Source of the DNA: Mya arenaria
Taxonomy: Eukaryota; Mollusca; Bivalvia; Myida; Myidae
Reading direction: 5' to 3'
Length of the DNA stretch: 64,000 nt
NCBI RefSeq assembly: GCF_026914265.1
Contig: NC_069122.1
Span: 38,119,473 to 38,183,472, forward strand
Shown here: piece after piece, positions 24,965 through 36,479 of the stretch
Layout of the letters: each line of letters starts with the position of its first letter
Position numbering within the stretch: the first letter of the stretch is position 1
Notes under the pieces: generated by a model
What the model was told of the DNA's origin: nothing
Seen by the model: only the letters and a program-made list of their open reading frames with translations
Database searches by the model: none
Translations under genes and position numbers: made by a program

Positions 24965-25355
24965 GTAGGCTTAGCCATGCATGCATGGCAAAGGAGGCTT
25001 AGCCATGCATGCATTGCAAAGGTGGGTTTGTTCATGTATTAGTAATGAAAAGTATATTGTCAACAAAGGAGGCTTAGCCATGCATGCATGGCAAAGGTGG
25101 ATTTGTTCATGCATTAGTACTGAAAAGCATATTGTCAACAAAGGAGGCTTAGCCATGCATGCATGGCAAAGGAGGCTTAGCCATGCATGCATGGCAAAGG
25201 TGGATTTGTTCATGCATTAGTACTGAAAAGTATATTGTCAACAAAGGAGGCTTAGCCATGCATGCATGGCAAAGGTGGATTTGTTCAAGTATTAGTAATG
25301 AAAAGTATATTGTCAACAAAGGAGGCTTAGCCATGCATGCATGGCAAAGGTGAGT
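24965..25355. repeat. Tandem array of the palindrome GCCATGCATGCATGGC
   Basis: Seven copies of a 16-bp perfect palindrome (one with a single change) are spaced by either about 26 bp or about 77 bp. The longer unit adds a spacer with GATTTGTTCATGCATTAG and AAGTATATTGTCAACAAAGG. Open frames on both strands across it are products of the repeat and not genes. Confidence 0.9.
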
Positions 25356-25792
25356 TTGTACAGATACTAGATAAAACAGGACCACAAATGTATGAACCAA
25401 GGGTATTATCAATTTTCAACTTCATATCTATACTGAAAAATACCTTCTTATCTTAGATTTTATGACTTATACTCATACATTGGCCGAACCAAGAAAATGT
25501 TAGTGAAACTGCACGTTCTATATTTAATGTCATATTCCGACTTCAGAAAATAGACTGTTTAGACTTTTTACTCAACACTTGAGGTTTAAAGGTGATGCAC
25601 CTGAGTCATGATCTGACCATTAATTAAGTTTTGTTCATCATTAATTCTTAAAAGTTTGGAATCCATACAGCACATTTCTGAATAGTTTTTAAATATTTGC
25701 TCATGGAGCAGCATATTATGCATTTTACTGTCTATAATGAATATATGATATTTGTTAAAATTATCATACTGTATTAAAACAAAACCAGAATT

Positions 25793-26153
25793 TAAAGCTG
25801 CACTCTCACAGATTGAACATTTTGACAACTTTTATTTTTTGTCTTGGAACTACTCATTTTTTGCGAAAGTCCATGGAAACCAGTTAAATAAGACGGCTGA
25901 CAAAAACATTAGAATGCAGATTTTTACATCTAAGTTCAAAAAATGATGTTTTATGCATTTTTCTTAAACCGTTAGTAACGGTTTAGGGCATAAAACATTC
26001 AATTTCGAATGGAAATATGAAAATCTACGATCTGATTTTTTGTCAGAAATCTTATATCATTGGTTTGCAGATAAATACGCAAACATATGCTCTTTCCAAG
26101 ACAAAAATTAAAAAAGTTGTAAAAATTGTAAATCTGTGAGAGTGCAGCTTTAA
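25793..26153. mobile_element. Palindromic MITE, ~360 bp
   Basis: TAAAGCTGCACTCTCACAGA at the left is mirrored by CTGTGAGAGTGCAGCTTTA at the right, and the similarity continues inward for about 55 bp at each end (TTGTCTTGGA / TCCAAGACAA). The centre holds a second palindrome, AAACCGTTAGTAACGGTTT. Degraded relatives lie at 4850-5060 and about 45290-45413. Confidence 0.85.
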
Positions 26154-26790
26154 GGAAAAAGTCATTGAATCATATTCAAATTCAAAGCACTAGATAAGTC
26201 TGAATATTCCAGCTATTTATTTACTTCATTCATAAAACTTCTCATACCTACAAAACTTCAAGATCAGATTAACTAAGAGCCCTTGTCAATTAAGCATTAT
26301 CATCTTCTACATCTGATTCCTCTAGCCAATCAGAAGAGGGAATCTAATGAGAGGGTGGAGCTTAACTAATTATGAAGGTGGAGCTTGTTCATATTAAATA
26401 AAGTTTTGAGAAAAACACTATTTATCGCTTATTATTGTGTAAATTTAATAAATTTACTTTTACACTGAAAATAAGGGGTGAGCATTCTTTTAGCAAAATA
26501 ATGATACCAAACATGACATAAATGTACTTTTTTCATGTCTTTTTTATTCAATTTAATAAAATGTTTTTATTTATTTCTGAAATGCTGTTAAAAAGGAAAC
26601 TGCAAGTCTTTATATTTGATCCTATTTTGGTAACAAAAGTTTTACTTACACTAAAGTCTTGGTCTAAGCACTCAGTTTGCATTTAAAATGGTAATATGCC
26701 TCTGTTATGTCATTCTTCCAATGGACCATTTTAAACATGACTGTCACACTAAAAAATAAGCTCAAGTGAGGGATCCTTTCCCATTTTTAG

Positions 26791-27100
26791 CTCGACTATT
26801 CGAATAATAAGGAGAGCTACCCTAGTCACCCGAGCGTCGGTGTTGACGTCGGTGTCGGCATGGGCATAACCACTTAAGTTTTTGTAAGAGTTTGTGTACC
26901 ACCTCAAATATTGACATATGGTTTTGAAACTTTACACACTTGTTAAACATGATGCCCCCACCCTGTACACAGGAGGAGGTAGCTCTATCAAGCATTTTGA
27001 CAAAATTATGCCCCTTTTTTTACTTAGAATTTATGTTAAAGTTTGCGTACCACCTCAAATATTGACATCTGGCTTGGAAACTTTGCGCGCTTGTGGAAAT
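26791..27100 (+). mobile_element. Pearl-like element, 5' fragment
   Basis: It begins TAGCTCGACTATTCGAATAA and carries GAGCGTCGG, a GTACCACCTCAAATATTGAC segment twice, and GTACACAGGAGGAGGTA. It matches the complete element at 47744-48173 but lacks the 3' hairpin end. Confidence 0.7.
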
Positions 27101-27438
27101 GGAAAATGGAAAAATGGAACTAACATGTTGAGCACTGACGTGTATTTGGAGTGATTTATAGGCTCGAGGCCACCGATTGCAGTTAACAAGTGATTTTTCG
27201 GCTCTGTAAGGCAAATAGCACAGAGAAACAATGCTTTCTATAGCTGATCTTCCTTTAATCTGATGTTAATACATAGCTTAGCCCTCGACTTTGATGCCAT
27301 GTTTTTCAAATTGATAAACGCACATGCGTAAGTGTTTAACGCTGGCTACGCCCCTGAACTTCATGGTATAGTGACAGTCAACATACCTAAAAGGCTGCAA
27401 GCAGAAGAAGTATCATTTACAGGTTGCTCCTACACTTT

Positions 27439-28604
27439 ATATGCCCCCTTCGAAGAAGAGGGGTATATTGATTTGCACATGTCGGTCGGTCGGTCGGTTG
27501 GTTGGTCTGTCGGTAGACCAAAGCTTGTCCGAGTGATAACTTTATAATTCCTGGATGTATGGTCACCAAACTTGACATGAAGGTTGGGCATGACCAGTTA
27601 ATGACCCATATTGATTATGGGGTTCATAGGGTAAAAGGTCAAGGTCACAGTGACCTTTAATGGTAAAATGATTTTAAAGCTTGTCCGAGTGATATCTCAA
27701 CAATGCCTGGACTTATAATCATCATACTTGACATGGAGGCTGGGCCAGTAGATGACCCCTATTAATTTTATGGGTCAACGGGTCAAAAGTCAAGGCCGCA
27801 GTAACCTTAAATGATAAAGGGTTGTCCGAGTGAGAACTCGTCAATGCCTGCATCCATGCCCCTGGAACTTGACTTGGAAGTTGGGCCTGACCAGTAGATG
27901 ACCCCTATTGATTTTGGGGGTCATCTGGTCAAAGATTAAGGTCACAGTGACATTGAAGGCAAACTTAACAATTCATTGACCTATGGTCATCATACTTGAC
28001 ATGAAGGTTGGTCCTGACTAGTAGATGACTCCTATTGATTTTAGGGGTCATCGTGCCAAAGTTCAAGGTCAATGTGACCTTTAATGCGAAAAAGTTATCA
28101 AAGCTTCTCCCAGTGATATCCCAACAATGCCTGGACTTATCATCCTCATACTTGACATGGAGGCTGGGCCTGACCAGTAGATGACCCCTATTGATTTAAG
28201 GGGTCACCGGGTCAAAGGTCAAGGTCAAATTGACCTTGAATGCAATTTTTTTTCCGAGTGATAATTCAACAATGCCTGCACCCATGGCCCTCAAACTTGA
28301 CATTGGGCTTGGGCCTGACCTTTAGATGACCCCTGTTGATTTTAGGTGTTATTGGGTATTCTCTTCTGCGAGGAGGATACATTTTTATCTGCAAATATCT
28401 GCAGTCATCATCTGAAGTGATTCAAAACTGTACACCTAATTTCCTCAAACTTTGAATGGTCATAATCTTAAAACTGCCTCAAAGGCATCCAATGTTAATG
28501 ACAAATCAGCTGTCATTTCGGTCCGTGCATATTTCATTCAATTGCCCGAATAATCATGACAACATGGCGCTCAGGGGGGCATAATGTTTGCCAAACATCT
28601 CTTG
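27439..28604 (+). mobile_element. Pearl-like element, CCCCC-ended type, with tandem core
   Basis: The left end ATATGCCCCC ... GAAGAGGGG and the right end GGGGGGCATAAT are inverted repeats. A GTCG tetranucleotide run is followed by six to seven units of about 140-150 bp, each with CTTGACATGAAG-like, GACCCCTATTGATTTT-like and CAAAGGTCAAGGTCACAGTG-like segments. The 3' end has the hairpin GTTTG-C-CAAAC and then CTCTTG|T, like the other pearl-like elements here. Confidence 0.65.
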
Positions 28605-29036
28605 TTATCATCTGACTTCGGCCAAAGTATGGTGACAATCTGGTCGTCTTTTTCCCAAGTGACAAAACGGCTGGGAATCCCGATTGGATTCAGCCGGGAT
28701 TACCCCTTGTTGAATTGGTTAGACTGTGTTTACAGTACCGATCTCTAAATTTAGCTAAAAAGACAACCATTTATCACTAAACTGGTTGTTGTGAAATGAA
28801 GACAGGCATGTGTTGTGACAGATGGAGCTCGTGTTGTTTATGTTTATGTAAAATATAAAGTATTATCTAATTGTTATCTGATAGCCCTATTCTTTTTTCC
28901 TTTACTGTGCTTCTTAAAATGATTATGTTCTCATATGTCTTAATAGGTAACCTTTGTTTAATAAAGCTTTTATGATAATTATTATCATTATTATTATTAA
29001 ATTTAGGGGGAATTTCAAACTGATTTCCTACACTGA
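28605..29036. other. Intron sequence without gene
   Basis: A+T-rich spacer inside intron 2 of A2. Nothing is recognised. Confidence 0.5.
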
Positions 29037-29820
29037 CATATTGTTTGAGCGCTCGAATAAAATGCCTTGACTTAAAAATATGTTTGCACAAACAGATTGT
29101 ACACACTGGTTAAATGTTTGAGCGCTCAAACAAAGTGCCTGGAATGAAATGTGTTGGTGTGTCCAAACAAACTGTTTTTGGAGCAAAACGTTTGAGATAA
29201 AAAAAAAATGCTTCCAATGAAAGTGTTCAGATGCAAAAACACTGCTTTAACAGGAAAATGTTTTAGCGCTCAAACAAATTGCCACCACTATCAAATTCTC
29301 TATTCGCTTGAACCAACCACTCGCATTCAAACCGGCCATCTTCACCTAATTTTGTTTGAGCGCTCATACAATTGGCCTGTTCAGTCCCATGATATGAGAA
29401 AGTCTCTCTGGATCAGGGTTTTCAATGTTTAAGTGCTCAAACAGTTTGGCCTGTTTAGTCCCATGATATGAGAAAGTCTCTCTGGATCAGGTTTTTCAAT
29501 GTTCAAGCTCTCAAACAGTTTGGCCTGTTTAGTCTCATGATATGGGAAAGTCTCTCTGGATCAGGTTTTTCAATGTTCAAGCGCTCAAACAGTTTGGCCT
29601 GTTTAGTCCCATGATATGAGAAAGTCTCTCTGGATCAGGTTTTTCAATGTTCAATCGCTCAAACAGTTTGGCCTGTTCAGTCCCATGATATGAGAAAGTC
29701 TCTCTGGATCAGGTTTTTCAATGTTCAAGCGCTCAAACAGTTTGGCCTGTTCAGTCCCATGATATGAAAAAGTCTTTCTGGATCAGGTTTTTCAATGTTC
29801 AAGCGCTCAAACAGGTAAAA
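29037..29820 (-). repeat. Right palindrome array (Foldback-like arm)
   Basis: Palindromes of the TGTTTGAGCGCTCAAACA type lie at 29041, 29114, 29258 and 29353. From about 29370 there is a regular tandem of six units of 74-75 bp, each ending TTCAAGCGCTCAAACAG, with the spacer GGCCTGTTTAGTCCCATGAT and AGTCTCTCTGGATCAGG. Reverse-complement similarity to 21619-22290 includes the spacer and the outer edge (ATTTCATTTCCTTAG against ATTTCAATTTCTTAG). Confidence 0.85.
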
Positions 29821-31326
29821 TTTCCAAATTGCTAAGGAAATGAAATATGAAGCTTATTTTTTATGTGATTTATTAACACTGATTAATTGAATTTAAGGCC
29901 TACAAAAGGTACTTAGAAAGACAAATACCATTTGATTTTATATTCATTTGACTATATGCAATTAATTAGTTCTGTTTGTCGCTACAAATCCATTACTGTA
30001 TAACCTTAACCTTTTCAAAAACATTTGAATACTCCTATGTTCATAAAAAGTGGAAAAAATATTTGGATCGTTATATAGTTGTCATTCATAAAGAAAAGAA
30101 ACAGTTCATAATATATGTAACCTGTCAATATTAAACGTGTCAGTTATATTTTAAATGACCATACTGAGGGTGCCGGAATGTTTGCATGCCTTAATTGTGC
30201 TTGCACTCTCGTTATAACTGCTCAAACATATATATTGCATTTGATTTTGTAGTTAGTTGAGAGTTTGAAAGAAGAAGTGAAAGGCATCCGACCCCCTGCA
30301 GGACTTGATGTCCCATATTTCAACATTCTATTGATGGGGCCTTTAGGCTCGGGTAAATCGAGCTTCTGTAATTTGATGGCGTCTGTGTTTCGGGGAGGAA
30401 TATCACAACAGGCTGGAGTTGGTGGAAGCTCGGAATCCAGTACAACAACCATGGTAAAACTTCCTTTATCAATGCTGCGTTGGAAAGCTTACAAATATAT
30501 GCAATAAAAGAAACTAACCTAACGGAAAGTCATAAATTCGACTAGAAGTGTTGAAGTTTTCACAATTAACTTCTATCATATAATACCAGGATATGGTTCA
30601 AAGTGTACCGGAATCGTAACAATTATAACTGCAATTTTCTTTGTTACTAGGCAAAATGCAAATAATCATATTTTTCCACTCCGTAAGGTACAAGCCGAGT
30701 AACTTTGAAGCACATGTCGTTTTGAAACTTATATATTAAATCTGCAGAAGTATTAGTGTTACTAATATTAAAAATGTGTTGTTGTTTTTCATTAATTAAA
30801 TGTGATTCAGAAAAAGTTTCTTATGATGACTCTACTATAAATGTGTTACTATTTTAGCAAAATTAAAAGAAAATACAATAACCCCCAAAAAATAATTTTA
30901 TCAACAAGAACATTCGTAATTTTTAACCTCAGAAACAGGAAACTATTGACAAGTCGTATAAAATCAAATTTACTGGTAATTTATATAGTACGTCATGCAT
31001 TATGTTGTTATATTTTCTTCCCTTAGTTGAGACTGTGTTTTGAACACACCCCTTCCACACTCACCTCCCGCATACGTTGCGCATTCATACTTACTCCGGG
31101 AAGTCCAACTTTCTGAATGCAGACCTTACATTTCATTGAATTCCTTACATGAGCAGAATCTACATGCATATTTACTAATTATTTTAATCGTTGCTAGATG
31201 CACATACATAGCAGTGTTTCTATTATATAAATTACGTACTGTTCAACCGTGTTTAAAATCGAATTAAAAACTTTTTTTGAAATTTACGTTAATCACTGTA
31301 TGGTGTTTATCTGTATCATTTCTCAC

Positions 31327-31345
31327 GGGGGGGGGGGGGGGGGGG
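31327..31345. repeat. Run of 19 G
   Basis: A homopolymer of 19 G in intron 3 of A2. Length calls in such runs are error-prone. Confidence 0.95.
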
Positions 31346-31984
31346 ATGATCCCCGTCAAACTATGGGTAGGCTAGACCCCTGCGGTCAGTATATATTGGT
31401 CAGATGTGACATCGGAATATACCTTAAAAACATAATGGTTTTATCATTTCTTCATCTGGTTAAAAGTATTCGTGACTCGGGAAATATTATGGCAGTATTC
31501 AGGACTCGCTGAAAAATAGTGTTTAGATGAAAGTGAAAGGTCACCGTAGTATACGATGTTTCATACCAAATAAACATGTGTACGGTAAAAAAAAGTCTTG
31601 ATTCATGTAAATATGCATAAAATGGTTACAATTATTATGAAACATATGTCCGTCCGTCCGTCCCAACCGTCCCAACCGTCCGTCCGAATGTCCGCCCGTC
31701 CGTCTTTCTGTCTGTCTGTATGTCCGTTTGCATCGCTGAAACTTGACAAAACTAAATTATTTATATCCCCGACCTGTTATTTCAGTTTACGGTTGGTGAC
31801 AAGGTCAGCCTTCAGCTCTACGACACAAGAGGGATAGCGGACACGGACACATTGGACCTTATGCAATGCAATTATATATTGGAAGATAACGTTCCGGACT
31901 TTTATGAGGTAAGCTTACCAATTGTAAACCGGAACAGACAGCTTTATTTCCTGTAAACTGAGAAAAAAGAGTTGATTTGAAAGT

Positions 31985-32053
<69 letters not shown>

Positions 32054-32054
32054 C
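31985..32054. repeat. GAT microsatellite, intron 4 of A2
   Basis: About 23 perfect GAT units. The poly-aspartate and poly-serine frames over it are artefacts. It occupies the same intron as the GAT run of A1. Confidence 0.97.
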
Positions 32055-33925
32055 AAAATAAATGTTGAAAAATTATTGCCACTCAGGTTCTTTGATATAT
32101 TGGTGAAACGAAATTTGCATTTTTATAAACAAGATTGCAGAAACAATCGATACAGTATAATTTCTTCCTAGATGCCATTGGCGAGTCTCATGTCAAATGA
32201 CGATGCAGATTTTCAGCAAAGGCCAACATTGAGTAACAAAATACACTGTGTTGTATTCGTTTTGGACGGTTCGACTGTAGGCGACATTCCAACACCTGTG
32301 CTGCACAAACTGAAGTGGTATCGGGATCTGTTGAACAGAAAAGGTATCTTACACCATAATCTTGATCAGTAGCTTCATTGTTTAACTGATAAGTCGGAAA
32401 CCCAACAGTTCTGCAAGGAACATCGAATTTCTCTCTTCCGAAAAGAAACGCGTTCGGCTACAATGATTGTTTTCATAGATTTATGAGGGCACTTTTGTTA
32501 TAAGCTTTTACATCTATTTAAATTTAGAAAAAGGAAAAAAATATAAACAACAGTATTACATTTGGATATTACCTTCAACCTTTAAGGGATACCACAAGCC
32601 GTCTTAGTCACACAGATTGACAAACTCTGCGATAAAACGGCAGAAAATGTTTGTAACACATTCTTCAGCCCAAATGTCCAAGAAGTTATCGAAAAGGTAG
32701 CAGATCTGTTAAAATTTCCAAGGAATAGTATTTGGCCAGTCAAGAATTACGAGGAGGAAGTGGAAAGCGATGAGAGCGTCAACATCCTTGCTTTGCTAGC
32801 TGTCCGACAGATCATGTACTTAGCAGAGGATTATTTGGAAAACATGAAAGTGAATAAAAGAAGGAGAAGTCAAAGACTTAAGACAAAGCAGGCAAAGAAG
32901 GCTAAATGTGAAAGGTACGGGTCAGACACTGCTACAAACTGATCACGATATGGTCGTGCACTCACTGAACTTGTGTGGAACGTCATGTCAACTACAATTT
33001 GCATACCTCCAGATGAGCAAAAGTATAGATGTGTTTTATGTGACTAAACAACGACTTATAATACAAATTAATACAGATTTTTTATTCATTGTAATTTGAA
33101 AAAACAATTATTCATTTCATTTGATGAATTGTGCCATTGAATAATTGTTTGTTTGAATGTATCCATATATTATTATAAAGAAAACAAAAAGTAATAATTA
33201 TATCAAAGGTGTTGTTAACAGCTACAGCGGATGCAATTTTCCTTCTTTACGCTTCTATACAAAAAGTCCTTAACAAAGGTTCCAAACTGTGGTGCGCATT
33301 CTTAGATTACCAAAGAGCTTTTGAGACCGTTAATAGAGGTGCATTATGGGTAAAACTGATTAAAGCAGGTAGCAGCTGTAAAATTATCAACATGATAAAG
33401 TGTATGTATATCGACATCCAATCCTGTATAGAAATAGCTAGAGACAATAGCTATTCTCAAATGTTTGATGTTACAGTCGGTTTGAAACAGGGGAGTCATT
33501 ATCTCCCCTTTTATTTCAGCAATTTTATGCAAACATAAAATTATTTATGGCCGTTGTTCAATTTATTTCTGTACGTCCGTGGCACGGGATTTAGGCAATA
33601 TCTCGGGAATTAGCCATACGGGCACTTTATCCCAGGAGCCAATCAATTTCCCCCTTTTTGTGCCACGTGACGCTAAAGGCCAATCAGAATGCGTCTGCCA
33701 TTCTTCTTTGTTCTCTCTTGCGTATGCTAAGCGCTCGCCAGTCTCTGGAATATATTTTTATAATTACGACGATTTGCAATATTTGCAAGGTTATTTATTA
33801 TAGTACATTGTTCCTTAATGTAAACAGTTTCCTTTTGGATTTTTTTCTTCGGGGCGGCGACCCATTTTTACGTGTAATTTGCACACGAAGGTGGCAACCT
33901 TGGATTAACTATTACGTCATCCAAC

Positions 33926-34540
33926 ATGTCGGCGGCCAATACTCCGAGGATTCAACTATTCGGACACTCACATGTGAAACGTCTACGGGACTTCATTCGA
34001 CAATCTTATTCAGCGAATTTCCATATGGATCTCCACGGACCCCCCTCGTTCAATACTCGGGCTTCCCAGGCGCTTCAGTTCAGACATTACGTGAATCTTT
34101 GCGTGGTACGCGATTTCAGCCCCAACGTTGTTGTGCTGGTTGTTGTTACCTGTGATATATACGATCCTAATGTCTCACCTACAAGTGTTTCCCGCCAGAT
34201 TACGGACCTTGTGGACCCTTTACTTTTCGTGCTATCCGTGCCAAAGGTTATTGTCCTGCAGACCCTGCATATGCATGGTGCCCTCTATTCCAGTGAAGTA
34301 CCCCGTGGTTACAGCCTGGTTTAAACCAATGGTTGATGACACGAATATGCAATTGATGTCGATGCTTAACGGGACAACACATGATCGCTCGTACGTTTGG
34401 CGGATGAAAGGTTTTTGGTCTGCCGACTGCCAACACCGCAACTTTTCTTCTGATGGTTGCCACCTATGGAATGCCGGCCAGCTTCGTTTTCTGAGCAATG
34501 TCCGTGCTGCAGTGGTCGCCGCCCTGAAGGGGTCCATCTG
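33926..34540 (+). other. SGNH-hydrolase-like part of the Ngaro element
   Basis: A LFGHSHVKRL-like start (block I of SGNH hydrolases) and a later DGCHLW (the Asp-x-x-His block) mark an SGNH/GDSL-type hydrolase region, which some Ngaro elements are known to carry as an accessory frame. It is a fossil part of the element; its role in transposition is not known. Confidence 0.6.
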
Positions 34541-34690
34541 CTGATAACTAATCAAGGTACGTATATGAGCTTTCTCTCTTTTTTGGTGTGGCTTTCTAAG
34601 ACCAGTCATATAGTTCATGGTTACGTTTGGTATCATTACCATTTATTTCTATTTTTGTCCGCTAAATAATGCTTCATTTCATCATACTTG

Positions 34691-35202
34691 TATGGTTAAG
34701 TTATCAGTCCATGCCATACTAGCTTTTCTACTCAGTCTTCGGGCTGTACACGGTTTAGTTATCACACCGTGTTTCAAATTTTAAGCATGGTTTAGTTATC
34801 AGTCCATGCCTTAATTTGCGGTTTTCCGCTCTCTTCTCGAGCTGCAACAAGGTTTAGTTATAATACCATATTCCTCAATATAAGCATGGTTTAGTTATCA
34901 GTCCATGCCTTCATTTGCGGGTTTTCGCTCAGTCTTCAGGCTGCTACATGGTCTAGTTATCATACCATGTTCCTAAATTTTAGCATGGTTTAGTTATCAG
35001 TCCATGCCTTAATTCGCTTTTTCTTCTCAGTCTCTGGGCTGCTACATGGTTTAGTTATCACACCATGTTTCTAAATTTTAGAATGGTTTAGTTATCAGTC
35101 AATGCCATTAGCTTAAATCCCACAGTGTTTATGTGCTATAACATGGTTTAGTTATCACACCATCTTCCTTTCCTTTGCATGGTTTAGTTATCAGTCCATG
35201 CC
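34691..35202. repeat. Array of paired hairpins in the Ngaro element
   Basis: Two short hairpin types alternate. Type A is ACATGG-TTTAGTTATCA-CACCATGT. Type B is GCATGG-TTTAGTTATCA-GTCCATGC. A lies near 34749, 34847, 34946, 35044 and 35141; B near 34691, 34785, 34884, 34983, 35081 and 35177. A-to-B is about 36 bp and B-to-A about 62 bp, so the composite unit is about 98 bp. Stems keep pairing although the loop TTTAGTTATCA is the most constant part. It lies between the SGNH-like and Gag-like regions and does not code. Confidence 0.9.
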
Positions 35203-35284
35203 TTGCTTCTTTTACCAGCGCAATCTCATTACCATAGCTACTGTAATGGGTTCCCTGGATTATTTCCTCATTTAAGCACTGGCC

Positions 35285-36478
35285 ATGGGTACGCTGGCTC
35301 CTTTTTCGAGTCTTTCTATTGGTTATCATATTCACTTTCAGATGAACCGTTCGTCTAAACGGAAACTGACTTCCACTACCAGTGCTTGCTCTTGCTGCGC
35401 TAACCTGTCGGTACAGACCACTCCTGCCACTAAGCTGCCGCTCAAGCCTTCACTCGAGACGGCTGAAGCTACACAGAGCAAGGGCCCATCAAGGGTACCA
35501 ACTCGCGCGAAGCGTTCACGTAAACACCTGACACTACTACAACTTCCCAATGAGGACAGCGCTGATCGTCATGCTCCGCAAAACATTCACAATCAATCAT
35601 GTGTAAATCTGCCACTTGAGGACACTACAGATTTTCAGGATCTTGACATTCCCAACGTCATTTCTGACCATGCACCTTCCCTCCGGCTCCACTTCCTGCC
35701 CAACCACAGGCTTCTTCATTTCCGGCGTCCGTCCATCCACGGCCTTCTCGAACGGCTCCTTTCTCCGCACACCCCATCATCGACGATGACACATCAATGC
35801 ACACCAATTTCCAATCAGGTTAAAAAATCGATCCAACATGACATATGGCGCAACAAATTCATTGACCTTGCGTCTCAACTACCCACCCTTTCTTCTTCCT
35901 CTAAAACTCCCGTACATTACACTCTCAATTTAGATCAACATTCCAACATCTCTGTCCAAGCATCTACACGATTACGCAAAATTACCTCCATCGACACTTG
36001 GACTACTGCCTTTCTTCGCTTCGTGGCTATATACACTGCCAAATTCCCTTTCGAAACTCCCCAGCTCATGAAGTATGGTGAGATTGTCCGTGACTTGGCT
36101 GCTCGTCGTCCCGGTTTAGCTTTTGTCCAATACGACACGCAATTTCGTATGTTGCGGGGATCCGTCCTTCTACCTTGGGATCGCCTTCACACTGAGTTTT
36201 GGCTAATGGCCTCGACATCCTACCATCCTCCGCCTCAGTCCTTTCGTTCCCATCAACAAGCAAACACCTACCCTTCCCGCCCTAGACGATTTCACCCAAA
36301 CACTTGTTGGAACTTCAACCGCAACACAAAATGTCGTTCCCAACATTGCCCCCACCCACACATCTGCGGGTACTGCCTTGGATCCCACCCAGCCTACAAC
36401 TGTAAGTTCACCAATAAGGAACAAGCCGACAAAACCCCTCCAGCCAAACCATCTGCCAACCCCCTGCCGCCTAAATAA
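35285..36478 (+). other. Gag-like part of the Ngaro element
   Basis: A long open region, proline- and serine-rich at the start, with an IDTWTTAFLRFVAIYTAKFP-like helical segment in the middle and a cysteine/histidine-rich C-terminus (CWNFNRNTKC ... CGYC ... H..C), as in Gag-like first proteins of DIRS/Ngaro elements. Nucleic-acid binding is inferred from that segment. Confidence 0.65.
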
Positions 36479-36479
36479 T

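Larger units (their letters stand above)
19556..32942 (+). pseudogene. TLDc-GTPase, IFI44-like, copy A2 (broken TLDc, open GTPase)
   Basis: Exons: 19556-20069, 21328-21392, 30253-30453, 31786-31908, 32172-32343 and 32587-32942. Against the other copies, exon 1 lacks 7 nt near 19696 and 17 nt near 20010. Together they restore the frame, but the stretch between is shifted and meets a stop at 19745-19747. Exons 2-6 are open: P-loop GPLGSGKSS, G3 DTRG, G4 TQID; exon 4 lacks three codons in frame (FTVGDK for FTPYTFGDK). The exon 6 acceptor is AAG rather than CAG. Intron 2 is about 8.9 kb, against 1.3 kb in A1, because of inserted repeats. A GTPase-only product from an internal start is possible but unproven. 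It is closest to A1. Confidence 0.8.

Noticed and set aside
24981-25412. Long open frames on both strands with MHAWQRW / CHACMAK repeats
   Set aside because: The palindromic 77-bp tandem repeat lacks stops on both strands, so the frames follow from the repeat and not from coding.
29370-29820. CRISPR-like look of repeats with palindromes at ~75-bp spacing
   Set aside because: The spacers are nearly identical to each other, the host is an animal, and no cas gene exists; it is a tandem repeat.
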